Assembly: GCA_049890035.1 (NCBI GenBank)
Contig: JBMHCG010000006.1
Coordinates: 33,917 to 97,916 of the forward strand
From: UBA11891 sp049890035
Lineage (GTDB): Bacteria > Bacteroidota > Bacteroidia > Flavobacteriales > Flavobacteriaceae
Length of the DNA stretch: 64,000 nt
Reading direction: 5' to 3'
In this document: positions 7,984-17,012 of the stretch, piece after piece
Position numbering within the stretch: position 1 is the stretch's first letter
Layout: each line of letters begins with the position of its first letter
Program-made: the position numbers and the translations under genes
The notes under the pieces: model-generated
What the model was told of the DNA's origin: nothing
Database searches by the model: none
The model's input: the letters and a program-made list of their open reading frames with translations, nothing else

Positions 7984-8829
7984 ATGAAAAAACACATCCA
8001 TTCAAGACCCCTGTATATAAAGGATTATTTTCTGAGCCAAGAAACTTTCTCGGTTGCCTGGGAGGAAAACAATGAAGTTGGTAGAACACTAGGAGTGGAC
8101 GAAAAAACACTTACCCACTACTACGAAAGTCAACACTATGCCTCCCATCAAAACAAGAAAAAAGGGTTCAAGGGGATTATGTACAATTGGGTACAACAAA
8201 GAATGCTCCGATACAAGCACAAGCTTATCGAGCCCCTGATGGACCCCAACGGCATACTGCTTGATTACGGCTGCGGTGTCGGAGATTTTATATATTATCT
8301 CCGTGCCAAGGGCCTTCAGGTACTTGGAACAGAGCCTTACGAGCGGGCCCAAAATATGGCGAGATCGCGCGGGTTACGGGTTGCTGCAGACATGGATGCT
8401 TTTTCCGAGAATCACTTCGCTGCAATCACTTTATGGCATGTCTTGGAACACATACCAAATGTGGAATCGACTCTAAAAAAATTCTCTAAAGCGCTAGATG
8501 ATGAAGGTCTTCTTGTGTTGGCATTGCCCAATCCCAATGCATGGGATGCCGATCATTATAAAGCGTATTGGGCAGCATGGGACGTGCCCCGACACCTTTG
8601 GCATTTCAGTCCAAAAGGGATACGAAAATTATTAGACAAAGCCGGTTTTGAATGTATATCGACGCACCCCCTTCCATACGATGCGTTTTACGTTTCTTTA
8701 CTGAGCGAGGGCTACAAGGGGAATCGATTCCCATGGTTGAAAGCCTTTAAAAATGGGCTATATTCAAACTATATCGGTAAAAAAACGGGGGATTATTCAT
8801 CCCTCATTTACATTTTCAGAAAGCGGTAA
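7984..8829 (+). CDS. Class I SAM-dependent methyltransferase
   Basis: A protein of about 281 residues with a Rossmann-type methyltransferase core. Motif I reads LLDYGCGVGDF, the acidic strand-2 end reads GTEPYE, and the post-core segment has LWHVLEHIPN followed by GLLVLALPNPN, typical of the type 11/12 family. The substrate is unknown. The ATG at 7984 is chosen; an in-frame GTG at 7969 lies inside parS site 2 and would add five residues. The end overlaps the convergent holB gene by 33 bp. Confidence 0.8.
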   Translation: MKKHIHSRPLYIKDYFLSQETFSVAWEENNEVGRTLGVDEKTLTHYYESQHYASHQNKKKGFKGIMYNWVQQRMLRYKHKLIEPLMDPNGILLDYGCGVGDFIYYLRAKGLQVLGTEPYERAQNMARSRGLRVAADMDAFSENHFAAITLWHVLEHIPNVESTLKKFSKALDDEGLLVLALPNPNAWDADHYKAYWAAWDVPRHLWHFSPKGIRKLLDKAGFECISTHPLPYDAFYVSLLSEGYKGNRFPWLKAFKNGLYSNYIGKKTGDYSSLIYIFRKR

Positions 8830-9930
8830 TTCTTTTTTGTTCAACAATCGAGACAAAGAGAGAGAGAAGGTGGTGAAGAGAATTTTTGGGTTTGCATTCC
8901 GACTCAATTGGAAGTAACTTTCTTCTAAAAGTCGCTGAATGGCAATGACATTTTCTGCGTGTACAAAAGCAGCAAATTTATTAAGGTCAAAGCCCGTAAA
9001 GCTTGTGAAACGATTTGCCGAATGGGCTCCATAGTGCAGTACCATGGCGTTGCGAAAAAGATCCAAACCAAAAACTAAAAAATGCTTTTGTGACTCCCGG
9101 TGCAGTTGCGAAATGGCTTGTGCCCAATCAAATAAAGAGAGTATAATTTTTTTATTTCCCCGTGCACGAAAAGCCAGCCGCAACCCATCAACCCATATTT
9201 TTTCAAGAGACCGTATCTCATCGGCATTCTCGATTGTAGCTAGCAGTCGCCGCCAGCTTCCACCGACAGAATCAATCTTTTCAGCGATTTTTTCTTCTAA
9301 AGGGAATTTCTTTATTGCGAACTCCAACAAATCTGACTTCGCGATAGGTGGTATATGGGACAACTGACAACGGGACAAAACAGTCGGTAGGATACTGTCA
9401 GTATGTTCAGCTATCAATAAAAAAAAGCTTTTTTCAGGCGGTTCTTCTAATAACTTCAACAGTTTGTTTGCTGCCTGCTCCAGAATCAACTCAGCACCCC
9501 AAAAAATGAAAACTTTGTTTTGCCCCGCAAAGGCTTTTAATGCCGCCTGCTTTTGAATGTGAAGAACAGCCTCGACACGAACGGCCCCTTGCTTATTTCC
9601 TGCATCCAACAACTCCAGCCAATCATAGGTCGATCCATACGGTCGCTCCAGATAAAAAGAGCGCCATAAGGACTCAAACGAAGTGGATTTTTCTTTGCCG
9701 GTGTTTGGTGTTGGGTAAACAAAATGAAGATCGGGATGATCGTGAATGCCTGTTGTGTTGGAATTTCCGTCACCGTCTAAGATGAGTTGACTCAAAACCA
9801 AGGCAAGCGGCAGGCCTCCATAACCGTCTTTGTCTACAAAAAGCTGACAGTGAGGCAGATAGCCCTCTAAATATTGCTTTTTCAGAGCCTGATACAAGCC
9901 TTTTTGACCGACGACAGGGAATGTATTCAT
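8797..9930 (-). CDS. holB: DNA polymerase III subunit delta'
   Basis: A protein of 377 residues resembling the clamp-loader delta' subunit. It starts FPVVGQKGLYQALKKQYLEGYLPHCQLF, the family opening with an H-Q/H-A-type clamp-loader start. Later KVFIFWGAELILEQAANKLLKLLEEPPEKSFFLLI and SRCQLSHIPP match the sensor-1 helix and the SRC motif of delta'. It lacks a functional Walker A, as expected for delta'. The ATG at 9930 gives the family start; an upstream in-frame extension to 10023 looks non-coding. It overlaps the methyltransferase gene tail to tail. Confidence 0.82.
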   Translation of the reverse strand: MNTFPVVGQKGLYQALKKQYLEGYLPHCQLFVDKDGYGGLPLALVLSQLILDGDGNSNTTGIHDHPDLHFVYPTPNTGKEKSTSFESLWRSFYLERPYGSTYDWLELLDAGNKQGAVRVEAVLHIQKQAALKAFAGQNKVFIFWGAELILEQAANKLLKLLEEPPEKSFFLLIAEHTDSILPTVLSRCQLSHIPPIAKSDLLEFAIKKFPLEEKIAEKIDSVGGSWRRLLATIENADEIRSLEKIWVDGLRLAFRARGNKKIILSLFDWAQAISQLHRESQKHFLVFGLDLFRNAMVLHYGAHSANRFTSFTGFDLNKFAAFVHAENVIAIQRLLEESYFQLSRNANPKILFTTFSLSLSRLLNKKELPLSENVNEG

Positions 9931-10033
9931 GGGATAAAGATAAAAGAAATGCCCGGAGTCAGAGCGAACGATGGAACGCCTTTTTGAAGTCCGATTTTCT
10001 GAAAAAAGACAAAGACGATGCAAGAATAAATCC

Positions 10034-10041
10034 TATTTTTG
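10034..10041 (+). promoter_or_regulatory. -7 promoter box for pgk
   Basis: TATTTTTG matches TAnnTTTG and lies 17 bp before the pgk ATG. No obvious -33 TTG. Confidence 0.4.
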
Positions 10042-10058
10042 GCAAATAATAAACACCC

Positions 10059-11249
10059 ATGATACGTATTGAAGATCAAAATTTTGAAGGGAAAACTGTC
10101 TTGGTTCGAGTTGATTTTAATGTCCCATTAAACGATGCTTTTCAGGTAACTGACGCCACACGCATACACGCGGCACGACCAACGCTTAACTGTTTGATTG
10201 AAGGAGGTGCTAAATGTGTTCTCTTTTCACATTTAGGGCGCCCCAAAGGTGTCGACCCCCAATTCTCACTGTCCCATATCGTTTCAACACTATCTGAGGT
10301 GTTGGGTCAAACGGTCATGTTCTGTGAGAAGACAGTCGGAGAGGAAGCAGCAAAAGCGGTAGCCAAACTTAAAACGGGGGAAGTGTTGCTTATGGAAAAC
10401 CTGCGATTTCATCCCGAAGAAACCCAGGGTGATCGCAATTTTGCCCAGGCCTTAGCAAGCCTTGGTGATGCTTATGTGAACGATGCGTTTGGCACGGCGC
10501 ACCGAGCGCACGCATCGACAGCAATAATCGCTGAATTTTTCCCGAAGAGAAAATATTTTGGTTTGCTAATGAGAAAAGAAGTAGAAGCGATTGCCCAGGT
10601 GATGGAAAATGGAGAAAATCCTGTCCTAGCGATCATTGGTGGTGCTAAAGTTTCTTCAAAGCTAACAATACTGGAAAGTTTATTGGACAAAATAGACGAT
10701 CTTATTATAGGAGGAGGGATGGTCTATACTTTTATTCAAGCACAAGGAGGAAAGATAGGAACGTCAATCTGTGAGCCGGACTTGAAAGAAACCGCTTTGG
10801 ATTTGTTAGCGAAAGCCAAAGCCAAAAAGGTACGAGTTCATTTACCAATAGATGTAAAAATTGCCGATGCTTTTGACCCGCAGGCCAATACAAAAATAGT
10901 TGACATATCAGCGATCCCAGAAAAGTGGATGGCTCTGGACTGTGGACCGGAAAGCCTAAAGCAGTTTGGAACAGTCGTCCAACAAGCCCGAACCATCCTA
11001 TGGAACGGACCTTTAGGGGTCTTTGAAATGGAGGCTTTTGCACAAGGCACCATCGGTTTGGGCCAATACATTGCTCAGCGCACAAAACAAGGAGCCTTTT
11101 CATTGGTTGGTGGCGGGGATTCTGTAGCCGCTGTAAAACAATTTGGCTTCGAAAGCCAAATGAGTTATGTCTCCACTGGGGGGGGGGCGATGCTTGAAAG
11201 CCTTGAAGGCAAGGAGCTCCCTGGAATTGCAGCCCTTCAATCAGATTAA
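10059..11249 (+). CDS. pgk: Phosphoglycerate kinase
   Basis: A 396-residue glycolytic enzyme that transfers phosphate from 1,3-bisphosphoglycerate to ADP. Visible signatures are VLVRVDFNVPL near the N-terminus, SHLGRPKG, GGAKVSSKL in the centre, LWNGPLGVFE, and the C-terminal SLVGGGDSVAAV and STGGGAM nucleotide loop. The STGGGA codons are written with ten consecutive G bases (11178-11187), a hypermutable-looking tract in an essential gene. A -7 box precedes it. Confidence 0.97.
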   Translation: MIRIEDQNFEGKTVLVRVDFNVPLNDAFQVTDATRIHAARPTLNCLIEGGAKCVLFSHLGRPKGVDPQFSLSHIVSTLSEVLGQTVMFCEKTVGEEAAKAVAKLKTGEVLLMENLRFHPEETQGDRNFAQALASLGDAYVNDAFGTAHRAHASTAIIAEFFPKRKYFGLLMRKEVEAIAQVMENGENPVLAIIGGAKVSSKLTILESLLDKIDDLIIGGGMVYTFIQAQGGKIGTSICEPDLKETALDLLAKAKAKKVRVHLPIDVKIADAFDPQANTKIVDISAIPEKWMALDCGPESLKQFGTVVQQARTILWNGPLGVFEMEAFAQGTIGLGQYIAQRTKQGAFSLVGGGDSVAAVKQFGFESQMSYVSTGGGAMLESLEGKELPGIAALQSD

Positions 11250-11256
11250 CAGACCA

Positions 11257-12234
11257 ATGAAATCAACCCTTATTGCCCTGCTCTTTGTAACCTTGATTTG
11301 CTACCAATGCAATAGTACAAAACCAGGCCCTAGGTTATTACCAGACTCCAGTGGTCGTATCAATACGCTCACGGTTGTTATGCCAAAAAAAGACTGGAGT
11401 GGCCCTCTGGGTGAACGCGTTCGAGAGGAATTACAGAAAGAATACGAAGGACTACCCCTGGTTGAACCTCAATTTTCGGTTACCTATCTCCCTCCCCCAT
11501 TATTCGACGGCTTCGCCAAACACAGTAGAAACATTATCCTTTTTACAAAAGATAGTATTTCAGCTTTTAACATCTACCAAGACAGATATGCAGCACCACA
11601 AGTAGTTTCTTCCATAAAAGGGGAGGACGCCTCCGTTCAAGCTTTTTACTTTGAAGAAAACAAGGACCTAATCAAGAGAACAATCATTGCTAATGAGCGC
11701 AAAGAAAAACGACGGAGAATGCGAAAATCCCCTGCGAAAACCAAAAGCATCGAGAAGCGTTTTGGTATTTCTATGTTATACCCAACGGCATATAAAGAGT
11801 TTAAAGTAGACACCAATTTTGTTTGGATCCAAAAAGAAATACCGAAAGGACACCTCAATTTGATAGTTTATGCTTTGGATCGCAAGGCGTATGCCTCTAA
11901 AATAAGTTCCAAAGTGTTGAAAATCAGAGATTCCATCGGAAAAATACACATCCCAGGAAGACTTGAGGACACCCATATGTCAAATGACAATTCGTACAGG
12001 CCCTATTATTACAAGATGGAATTAAAGGGAAGGGAGACCTATCTCACCAAAGGTATTTGGAGCGTTAGCGATGACTACATGGCTGGGCCTTTTGTTCATT
12101 ATATGATCGCAGACATTCCTCGGGAAAGGTGGTTAGTAATCGAGGGATTTGCTTTTGCTCCGTCAGCAAACAAACGCGAATATATGTTTGAACTAGAAAC
12201 AATAGCTCGTTCGGTGCAATTCAACAAAAAATAA
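11257..12234 (+). CDS. DUF4837 family lipoprotein
   Basis: A 325-residue protein with a lipoprotein signal (LFVTLICYQC, cysteine about residue 17), then the DUF4837 opening SGRINTLTVVMPKKDWSG and GLPLVEPQFSV. A basic stretch near the middle is followed by LYPTAYKEFK. This Bacteroidota family has no established function. The ATG at 11257 is chosen because it gives an intact signal peptide; it lies 7 bp after the pgk stop, so the two are likely co-transcribed. Confidence 0.78.
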   Translation: MKSTLIALLFVTLICYQCNSTKPGPRLLPDSSGRINTLTVVMPKKDWSGPLGERVREELQKEYEGLPLVEPQFSVTYLPPPLFDGFAKHSRNIILFTKDSISAFNIYQDRYAAPQVVSSIKGEDASVQAFYFEENKDLIKRTIIANERKEKRRRMRKSPAKTKSIEKRFGISMLYPTAYKEFKVDTNFVWIQKEIPKGHLNLIVYALDRKAYASKISSKVLKIRDSIGKIHIPGRLEDTHMSNDNSYRPYYYKMELKGRETYLTKGIWSVSDDYMAGPFVHYMIADIPRERWLVIEGFAFAPSANKREYMFELETIARSVQFNKK

Positions 12235-12240
12235 AGGGAA

Positions 12241-12432
12241 TTAGTCCTTTTTCTTTTTGGAATCTTCTTCTTCTTCTTCTTTTGTAGCGGCTTTGAATTC
12301 TTTAATGCCACTTCCCAAGCCACGCATCAACTCAGGAATCTTTCTACCGCCAAATAAAAGCAAAACCACAACAATGATTAAAATGACCTGAGGGGCACCG
12401 ATCATCCCCAAAAAAATATGGATAGAAAACAT
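12241..12432 (-). CDS. tatA: Sec-independent translocase TatA/E
   Basis: A 63-residue protein with one N-terminal membrane helix (IGAPQVILIIVVVLLLFGG), the hinge FGGRKIPELMRGLGSGIKEFK and a charged tail of E, D and K. This is the classic TatA/TatE layout for the twin-arginine pore that exports folded proteins. The ATG at 12432 is preferred over 12492, which would add an unrelated leader. It ends 6 bp from the end of the DUF4837 gene and is transcribed away from the M23 peptidase gene. Confidence 0.92.
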   Translation of the reverse strand: MFSIHIFLGMIGAPQVILIIVVVLLLFGGRKIPELMRGLGSGIKEFKAATKEEEEEDSKKKKD

Positions 12433-12512
12433 AATATTTGATTCTGGTTCAAAGGTAGCGAAAAATAGCAAACAGCCATAAATGCAAAACATTCCTTCCG
12501 ACTGCTATTGTG

Positions 12513-12520
12513 TATATTTG
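12513..12520 (+). promoter_or_regulatory. -7 promoter box for the M23 peptidase
   Basis: TATATTTG, 8 bp upstream of the ATG at 12529. It lies downstream of an in-frame ATG at 12508, which argues for 12529 as the true start. Confidence 0.5.
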
Positions 12521-12528
12521 TAAACGGT

Positions 12529-13431
12529 ATGGAAGAAAAACAATCCCTTGGAAAAAGAATACGGAAAAAACTTCTGAGCCGTTACCGTTTGGTAATTATC
12601 AATGAAACGACTTTTGAAGAACAGCTTTATTTCCGAATCTCACGATTGAACGTAATTATTGCAGCCTCATTTGTTTTTGCCGGGATTTTGACTCTCGCCT
12701 TTCTTCTTTTCTCAACCACTCCACTCAAAGAATTCATCCCCGGAAAAGCTTCATCCGAGTTAAGTAAGTCGGCTCTTGAAAATCGATACAAACTGGATTC
12801 CATTACCCTGCTTTACCAGCAACAGTCGTACTATCTGGATCGAATTCAAAAAGTATTGGTTGGCGACTTGGACTTCGAAGATTTAGATTCCCAGGATTAT
12901 GACGCAAACACAGTTCAAACAGTGCCGCAACCGGTTCAAACCATTGCAACGGACTCTTTACTTCGCCAAATAGTTGCCCAAGAAGACAAATACAACCCCA
13001 TTGAAAGCCAAACAACACGGGTCGGCAACTTATTGTTTCCTCCGGCTAAAGGCACACTCTCACAAGGGTATGCTCCAGAAGAAAAACACTATGCAGTAGA
13101 TATAGCTCTGGCACCGAATAGTCCGATTAAATCAATCGCAGAGGGGACCGTTATTTTTTCTGAATGGACTGCACAAACGGGCTATGTCATAATGATTGAA
13201 CACCCCTATGGCCTTCTGTCAGTATACAAACACAATGCGAGCTTAATGCGAACCCAAGGAGAAACAGTTAAAGCTGGAGAAATTATCGCAACAGCAGGTA
13301 ATACAGGTGAATTTACTACGGGTTGGCATTTACACTTTGAACTATGGATGGATGGGTATCCGATGAATCCGACACAATTTATAGACTTTGGTAACGAGCC
13401 CTTTCAATCTCCCAAACAAACAAACAAATGA
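12529..13431 (+). CDS. Membrane-anchored M23 family metallopeptidase
   Basis: A 300-residue envelope protein with a cytoplasmic basic N-terminus, one membrane segment (about residues 38-60) and a periplasmic C-terminal LytM/M23 domain. The zinc motifs are intact: H187xxxD191 (HYAVD) and H267-L-H269 (GWHLHFE), so it should be an active peptidoglycan endopeptidase. A putative coiled region lies between the membrane helix and the domain. The stop overlaps the ATG of the GH3-family gene (ATGA), implying translational coupling. Confidence 0.9.
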   Translation: MEEKQSLGKRIRKKLLSRYRLVIINETTFEEQLYFRISRLNVIIAASFVFAGILTLAFLLFSTTPLKEFIPGKASSELSKSALENRYKLDSITLLYQQQSYYLDRIQKVLVGDLDFEDLDSQDYDANTVQTVPQPVQTIATDSLLRQIVAQEDKYNPIESQTTRVGNLLFPPAKGTLSQGYAPEEKHYAVDIALAPNSPIKSIAEGTVIFSEWTAQTGYVIMIEHPYGLLSVYKHNASLMRTQGETVKAGEIIATAGNTGEFTTGWHLHFELWMDGYPMNPTQFIDFGNEPFQSPKQTNK

Positions 13432-14906
13432 AACGTTTTGCTGCACGTCTTTTTGCACGATGGGTTCATCGAAAAAACCAAAAATGGATTCGGAATCCGC
13501 ACGAATCCCAGCGCAAAACCCTTCACATGCTTTTACAGAAAGCAACAAATACGGCTTTTGGAAGCGATCATAGTTTCAGCCAAATAAAAAACTATGCTCA
13601 ATTCAAAGAAAAGGTACCTATTCGGAACTATGAAGCAATCCGCCCTTATGTAAACCGTATACTTGAGGGAGAACAAGATGTTCTTTGGCCGGGACAACCG
13701 TTGTATTTTGCCAAAACAAGCGGAACCACATCGGGCGCCAAGTTCATACCCATTTCCAAGGAATCAATGCCCACACACATCACAGCAGCCCGTGATGCTT
13801 TACTAAACTATATCTACCAAACGGGCCAAACGGATTTTGTAACAGGCAAGCAAATTTTTTTACAAGGCAGTCCAGTTTTAGAGAAAAAAAAGGGGATCGC
13901 TTTTGGACGTCTGTCGGGGATTGTTGCTCACTACGTACCGACCTATCTACAGAAAAACAGAATGCCCAGTTGGGAGACAAATTGCATTGAGGACTGGGAA
14001 ACCAAAGTAGATGCAATAGTAGAAGAAACCCTTCCAGAAAAAATGACGTTGATAGCAGGGATTCCCTCATGGGTACAAATGTATTTTGAACGGCTGCAAC
14101 AACGACAAAAGAGAAACATTGGAGCCATTTTCCCAGATTTTTCATTGTTTGTATATGGAGGAGTCAATTACAAACCCTATCGGGCTGTTTTTGAAAAGCT
14201 GATCGGGAGAAAAGTAGATTCGGTAGAACTCTTTCCTGCCTCCGAAGGGTTTTTTGCTTACCAAGACCAAGGAAACGAAGAAGGCCTTTTGTTGTTGTTG
14301 AACAATGGTATATTTTATGAATTTATTGAAGCGACGACCTTTTTCGACACGCAACCCAAACGGCTTTGTCTGGAAGAAGTAGAACTTGGAGTGAATTATG
14401 TATTGATTTTGAATACCTCTGCCGGTTTATGGGGTTACAACATCGGTGATACGGTTCAGTTTGTTAGTAAAAGCCCCTACCGCTTAATTGTTAGTGGTCG
14501 AATCAAACACTTTATTTCAGCCTTTGGGGAACATGTTATTGGCAAGGAAGTTGAATCAGCTATTCAAGATGCACTAGCGGGAACGCAAATAAGTGTTAGA
14601 GAATTTACTGTAGCTCCTCAAATAGCCCCTCAGAAGGGATTGCCCTATCATGAATGGTTGATAGACTTCAGTGTTCCACCCAAAAACCTAGACACTTTTG
14701 CAATCGCTTTGGATGAAGCGATGCGAAGGCAAAATATTTATTATGATGATCTGATTCGGGGAAAGGTGTTGCAATCGGCGGTTGTTACCCCTGTGGCAAA
14801 AGGAGCCTTTGAAAAGTATATGAAGTCAATAGGAAAGTTAGGCGGCCAAAACAAGGTTCCTCGGCTCTCCAATGACAGAACAATTGCCGATCAACTAACA
14901 CGCTAA
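13428..14906 (+). CDS. GH3 auxin-responsive promoter family protein
   Basis: A 492-residue protein of the GH3 branch of the adenylate-forming (ANL) superfamily. Key parts are FAKTSGTTSGAKFIPIS (about residues 91-107, the ATP P-loop-like motif), VYGGVNYKPY, ELFPASEGFFAYQD, and YNIGDTVQFV followed by the ISAFGEHV hinge. Plant members join amino acids to hormone acids; bacterial substrates are unknown. It overlaps the M23 gene and is followed after 11 bp by a glycosyltransferase, so a role in envelope or surface metabolite synthesis is an inference only. Confidence 0.85.
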   Translation: MKRFAARLFARWVHRKNQKWIRNPHESQRKTLHMLLQKATNTAFGSDHSFSQIKNYAQFKEKVPIRNYEAIRPYVNRILEGEQDVLWPGQPLYFAKTSGTTSGAKFIPISKESMPTHITAARDALLNYIYQTGQTDFVTGKQIFLQGSPVLEKKKGIAFGRLSGIVAHYVPTYLQKNRMPSWETNCIEDWETKVDAIVEETLPEKMTLIAGIPSWVQMYFERLQQRQKRNIGAIFPDFSLFVYGGVNYKPYRAVFEKLIGRKVDSVELFPASEGFFAYQDQGNEEGLLLLLNNGIFYEFIEATTFFDTQPKRLCLEEVELGVNYVLILNTSAGLWGYNIGDTVQFVSKSPYRLIVSGRIKHFISAFGEHVIGKEVESAIQDALAGTQISVREFTVAPQIAPQKGLPYHEWLIDFSVPPKNLDTFAIALDEAMRRQNIYYDDLIRGKVLQSAVVTPVAKGAFEKYMKSIGKLGGQNKVPRLSNDRTIADQLTR

Positions 14907-14917
14907 AAGTAGTACCA

Positions 14918-15955
14918 ATGGGACGTTGCTTTCTGATCTATCCTATGCCCAACACCTTTGTCCAAAAAGACATTGAGACCCTGAAGAATCTGGGGGTGCG
15001 GGTTATAACAAAACAAGTGAAGCCCTCTAAAAATCCAGTTGTTTTTGCTTTCCGTCAAGTTCATTCGTTTGTTGTTGCTTTTTTCACACTTCCCCAAACC
15101 AACGTTTTTATTTCATGGTTTTCGGATTACCATACGCTCATTCCACTTCTTTTAGCCAAATTGTGGGGCACAAAAAGTCTGATAATCGTTGGTGGCTTCG
15201 ATGCCGTCTCAGATCCTGAGAACCAATATGGGATTTTTTACAAAAAAGGGCTCAGACAGCAGGTTGCGCGATGGAATTATGCCTTAGCCGACTCCATTTG
15301 GGTCGTGGACAACAGTTTAAGAGAAGGTTGTATCCCGTCAAAAAGAAACGGGATAGCGTCTGGTTTGTTGCATTGGATGCCAGAATTGAACCTCAAAATA
15401 GAAGTTGTTCCCACCTCCTACAACTCCAATTTTTGGCGAAGGAACCAACAACCCAGACCCAAAACAATCCTGACCGTCGCTTCCATTACTTCAGAACAAG
15501 TCATCCGAAGAAAGGGCATACCGCTTTTTATAGAAATGGCGAAACACACTCCAGACTGGACATTTACGATTGCAGGTGATGGATTGGGATTGGTCAAAAA
15601 CCAAAACAATTTGCCGAAGAATGTGAACGTTTTGGGGAAACAGCCTGCAGCATCATTGGTGGATTTATATAGCCAACACCAAATTTATTTTCAAGCTTCG
15701 CGAGTCGAAGGGCTCCCCAATGTGCTTTGTGAAGCCATGCTCTGTGAATGCATACCGATGGGTCAAGATGTCTTCGGAATCCCAACGGCTATTGGCCACA
15801 CCGGTATCCTATTTAAAGCGCCGCTAAAGCCCGAAACCTTCCATAATCTGTTGGATTGTGCTGCAGTCAAAAATCCAGTGGATTGTCGTAGACGTATTAT
15901 GGAAAATTTTCAAGATGACAGACGCAAAAATAAATTAAAGTATTTATTCTTATAA
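14918..15955 (+). CDS. Glycosyltransferase, family 4-like (group 1)
   Basis: A 345-residue GT-B type enzyme. The C-terminal half has the group 1 signature: KTILTVASITSEQVIRRKGIP, FTIAGDGLG, and QASRVEGLPNVLCEAMLCECIPM, which ends in the conserved E-x7-E-like nucleotide-sugar site. The N-terminal half has the sugar-acceptor fold (FISWFSDYHTLIPLL). The acceptor is unknown. It forms a small cluster with the GH3-family gene and a pyruvyl-transferase, suggesting surface glycan synthesis. The following DNA is AT-rich. Confidence 0.82.
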   Translation: MGRCFLIYPMPNTFVQKDIETLKNLGVRVITKQVKPSKNPVVFAFRQVHSFVVAFFTLPQTNVFISWFSDYHTLIPLLLAKLWGTKSLIIVGGFDAVSDPENQYGIFYKKGLRQQVARWNYALADSIWVVDNSLREGCIPSKRNGIASGLLHWMPELNLKIEVVPTSYNSNFWRRNQQPRPKTILTVASITSEQVIRRKGIPLFIEMAKHTPDWTFTIAGDGLGLVKNQNNLPKNVNVLGKQPAASLVDLYSQHQIYFQASRVEGLPNVLCEAMLCECIPMGQDVFGIPTAIGHTGILFKAPLKPETFHNLLDCAAVKNPVDCRRRIMENFQDDRRKNKLKYLFL

Positions 15956-15988
15956 TATTGTAAAAGTAATTAATAATCAAGTAGTAAA

Positions 15989-16936
15989 GTGAAATTTAAA
16001 ATAATCGGTTATGAGGCATCAAAAAATTTAGGTGATTATATTCAAACAATAGCAGCAGCGCAATTTTTTGGGGCCGATATTTCTCTTATAGACCGTGAAT
16101 TACTTCACATAAACCCACAAAAAAAACACGCTCTGCTTTTGAGCGGATGGTTTATGGAAAACCCAAAAAATTGGCCTCCTCATCCATTCTATAAACCCCA
16201 ATTCCTCTCATTTCACCTGAACCCTACGGCTGAAAAAAGGATATTGAACGCAGAAGGAGTCGAATATCTGAAAAAACACCAACCGATAGGATGCAGAGAC
16301 ACACATACCCAAAAGCAACTGCAGGCAAAAGGTATTACAGCCTATTTTTCGGGTTGTTTAACCCTTGCTCTTGATCCAAAAAAACTTTTTGACACCCCTC
16401 CCAAAAAAGACCACCACATATTAGTTTTGAGTGTTTTCGAACGCTTGCAGCACCTTGGTAAGCCATTAGATAAAAGCACCATCAACACGCTACACCAAGG
16501 GAAAGCGGTCTGGAATCGCTTTCGTTTTAAGAAAGCAAAAAAACGATTGGAGGCTTTTTTACAAAAAAGCCGGCAACCCGTTCAATACCGCTCACAAATA
16601 TTGACAGACAACGCTCTTTCGGAGACAGAGCGAATGAATAAAGCTAAAGAACAACTGTTGGCAATTGCTCAGGCCGCCTTGGTGATTACGTCTCGAATTC
16701 ACACAGCATTGCCTGCTGTGGCACTGGGCACTCCTGTTCTTTTCCTTATGGACGGCCTCGAACACCCCAATCAAAAAAGCCGATTGGAGGGCTTGACACG
16801 ATTTTTTACTTGTAAACACAGCCGAGAATTGAACACCCTCGATTGGAAAGCAATACAAAACAAGAAAACCCACCGACCCTTCGTCGAAGCCATGACAAAA
16901 AGACTTGATAATTTTACTTCTACTCTAGAGGGGTAG
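15989..16936 (+). CDS. Polysaccharide pyruvyl transferase family protein
   Basis: A 315-residue protein starting at GTG. It has the family N-terminus GYEASKNLGDYIQTIAA, then QPIGCRDTHTQKQL and YFSGCLTLAL, and a later SRIHTALPAVALGTPVLFL. These match the PS_pyruv_trans domain, whose members add pyruvate ketals to polysaccharide sugars using PEP; some members act on other phospho-sugar substrates. The preceding 33 bp are strongly AT-rich, unlike the surroundings, hinting that this cluster was acquired. The exact substrate is not predictable. Confidence 0.78.
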   Translation: MKFKIIGYEASKNLGDYIQTIAAAQFFGADISLIDRELLHINPQKKHALLLSGWFMENPKNWPPHPFYKPQFLSFHLNPTAEKRILNAEGVEYLKKHQPIGCRDTHTQKQLQAKGITAYFSGCLTLALDPKKLFDTPPKKDHHILVLSVFERLQHLGKPLDKSTINTLHQGKAVWNRFRFKKAKKRLEAFLQKSRQPVQYRSQILTDNALSETERMNKAKEQLLAIAQAALVITSRIHTALPAVALGTPVLFLMDGLEHPNQKSRLEGLTRFFTCKHSRELNTLDWKAIQNKKTHRPFVEAMTKRLDNFTSTLEG

Positions 16937-16991
16937 AATAGGCTTTGAAGGGAAAAAGACCGAGGCTATTTGGCATGGTAGAGACTTCTCG

Positions 16992-16999
16992 TATCTTTA
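16992..16999 (+). promoter_or_regulatory. -7 promoter box for purD
   Basis: TATCTTTA, one base off TAnnTTTG, 13 bp before the purD ATG. Confidence 0.4.
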
Positions 17000-17012
17000 C
17001 CCAAATTCTACT

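Noticed and set aside
13780..14145. A 121-codon minus-strand frame opposite the GH3-family gene
   Set aside because: Composition and lack of family motifs show it is the shadow of the strongly supported plus-strand gene.
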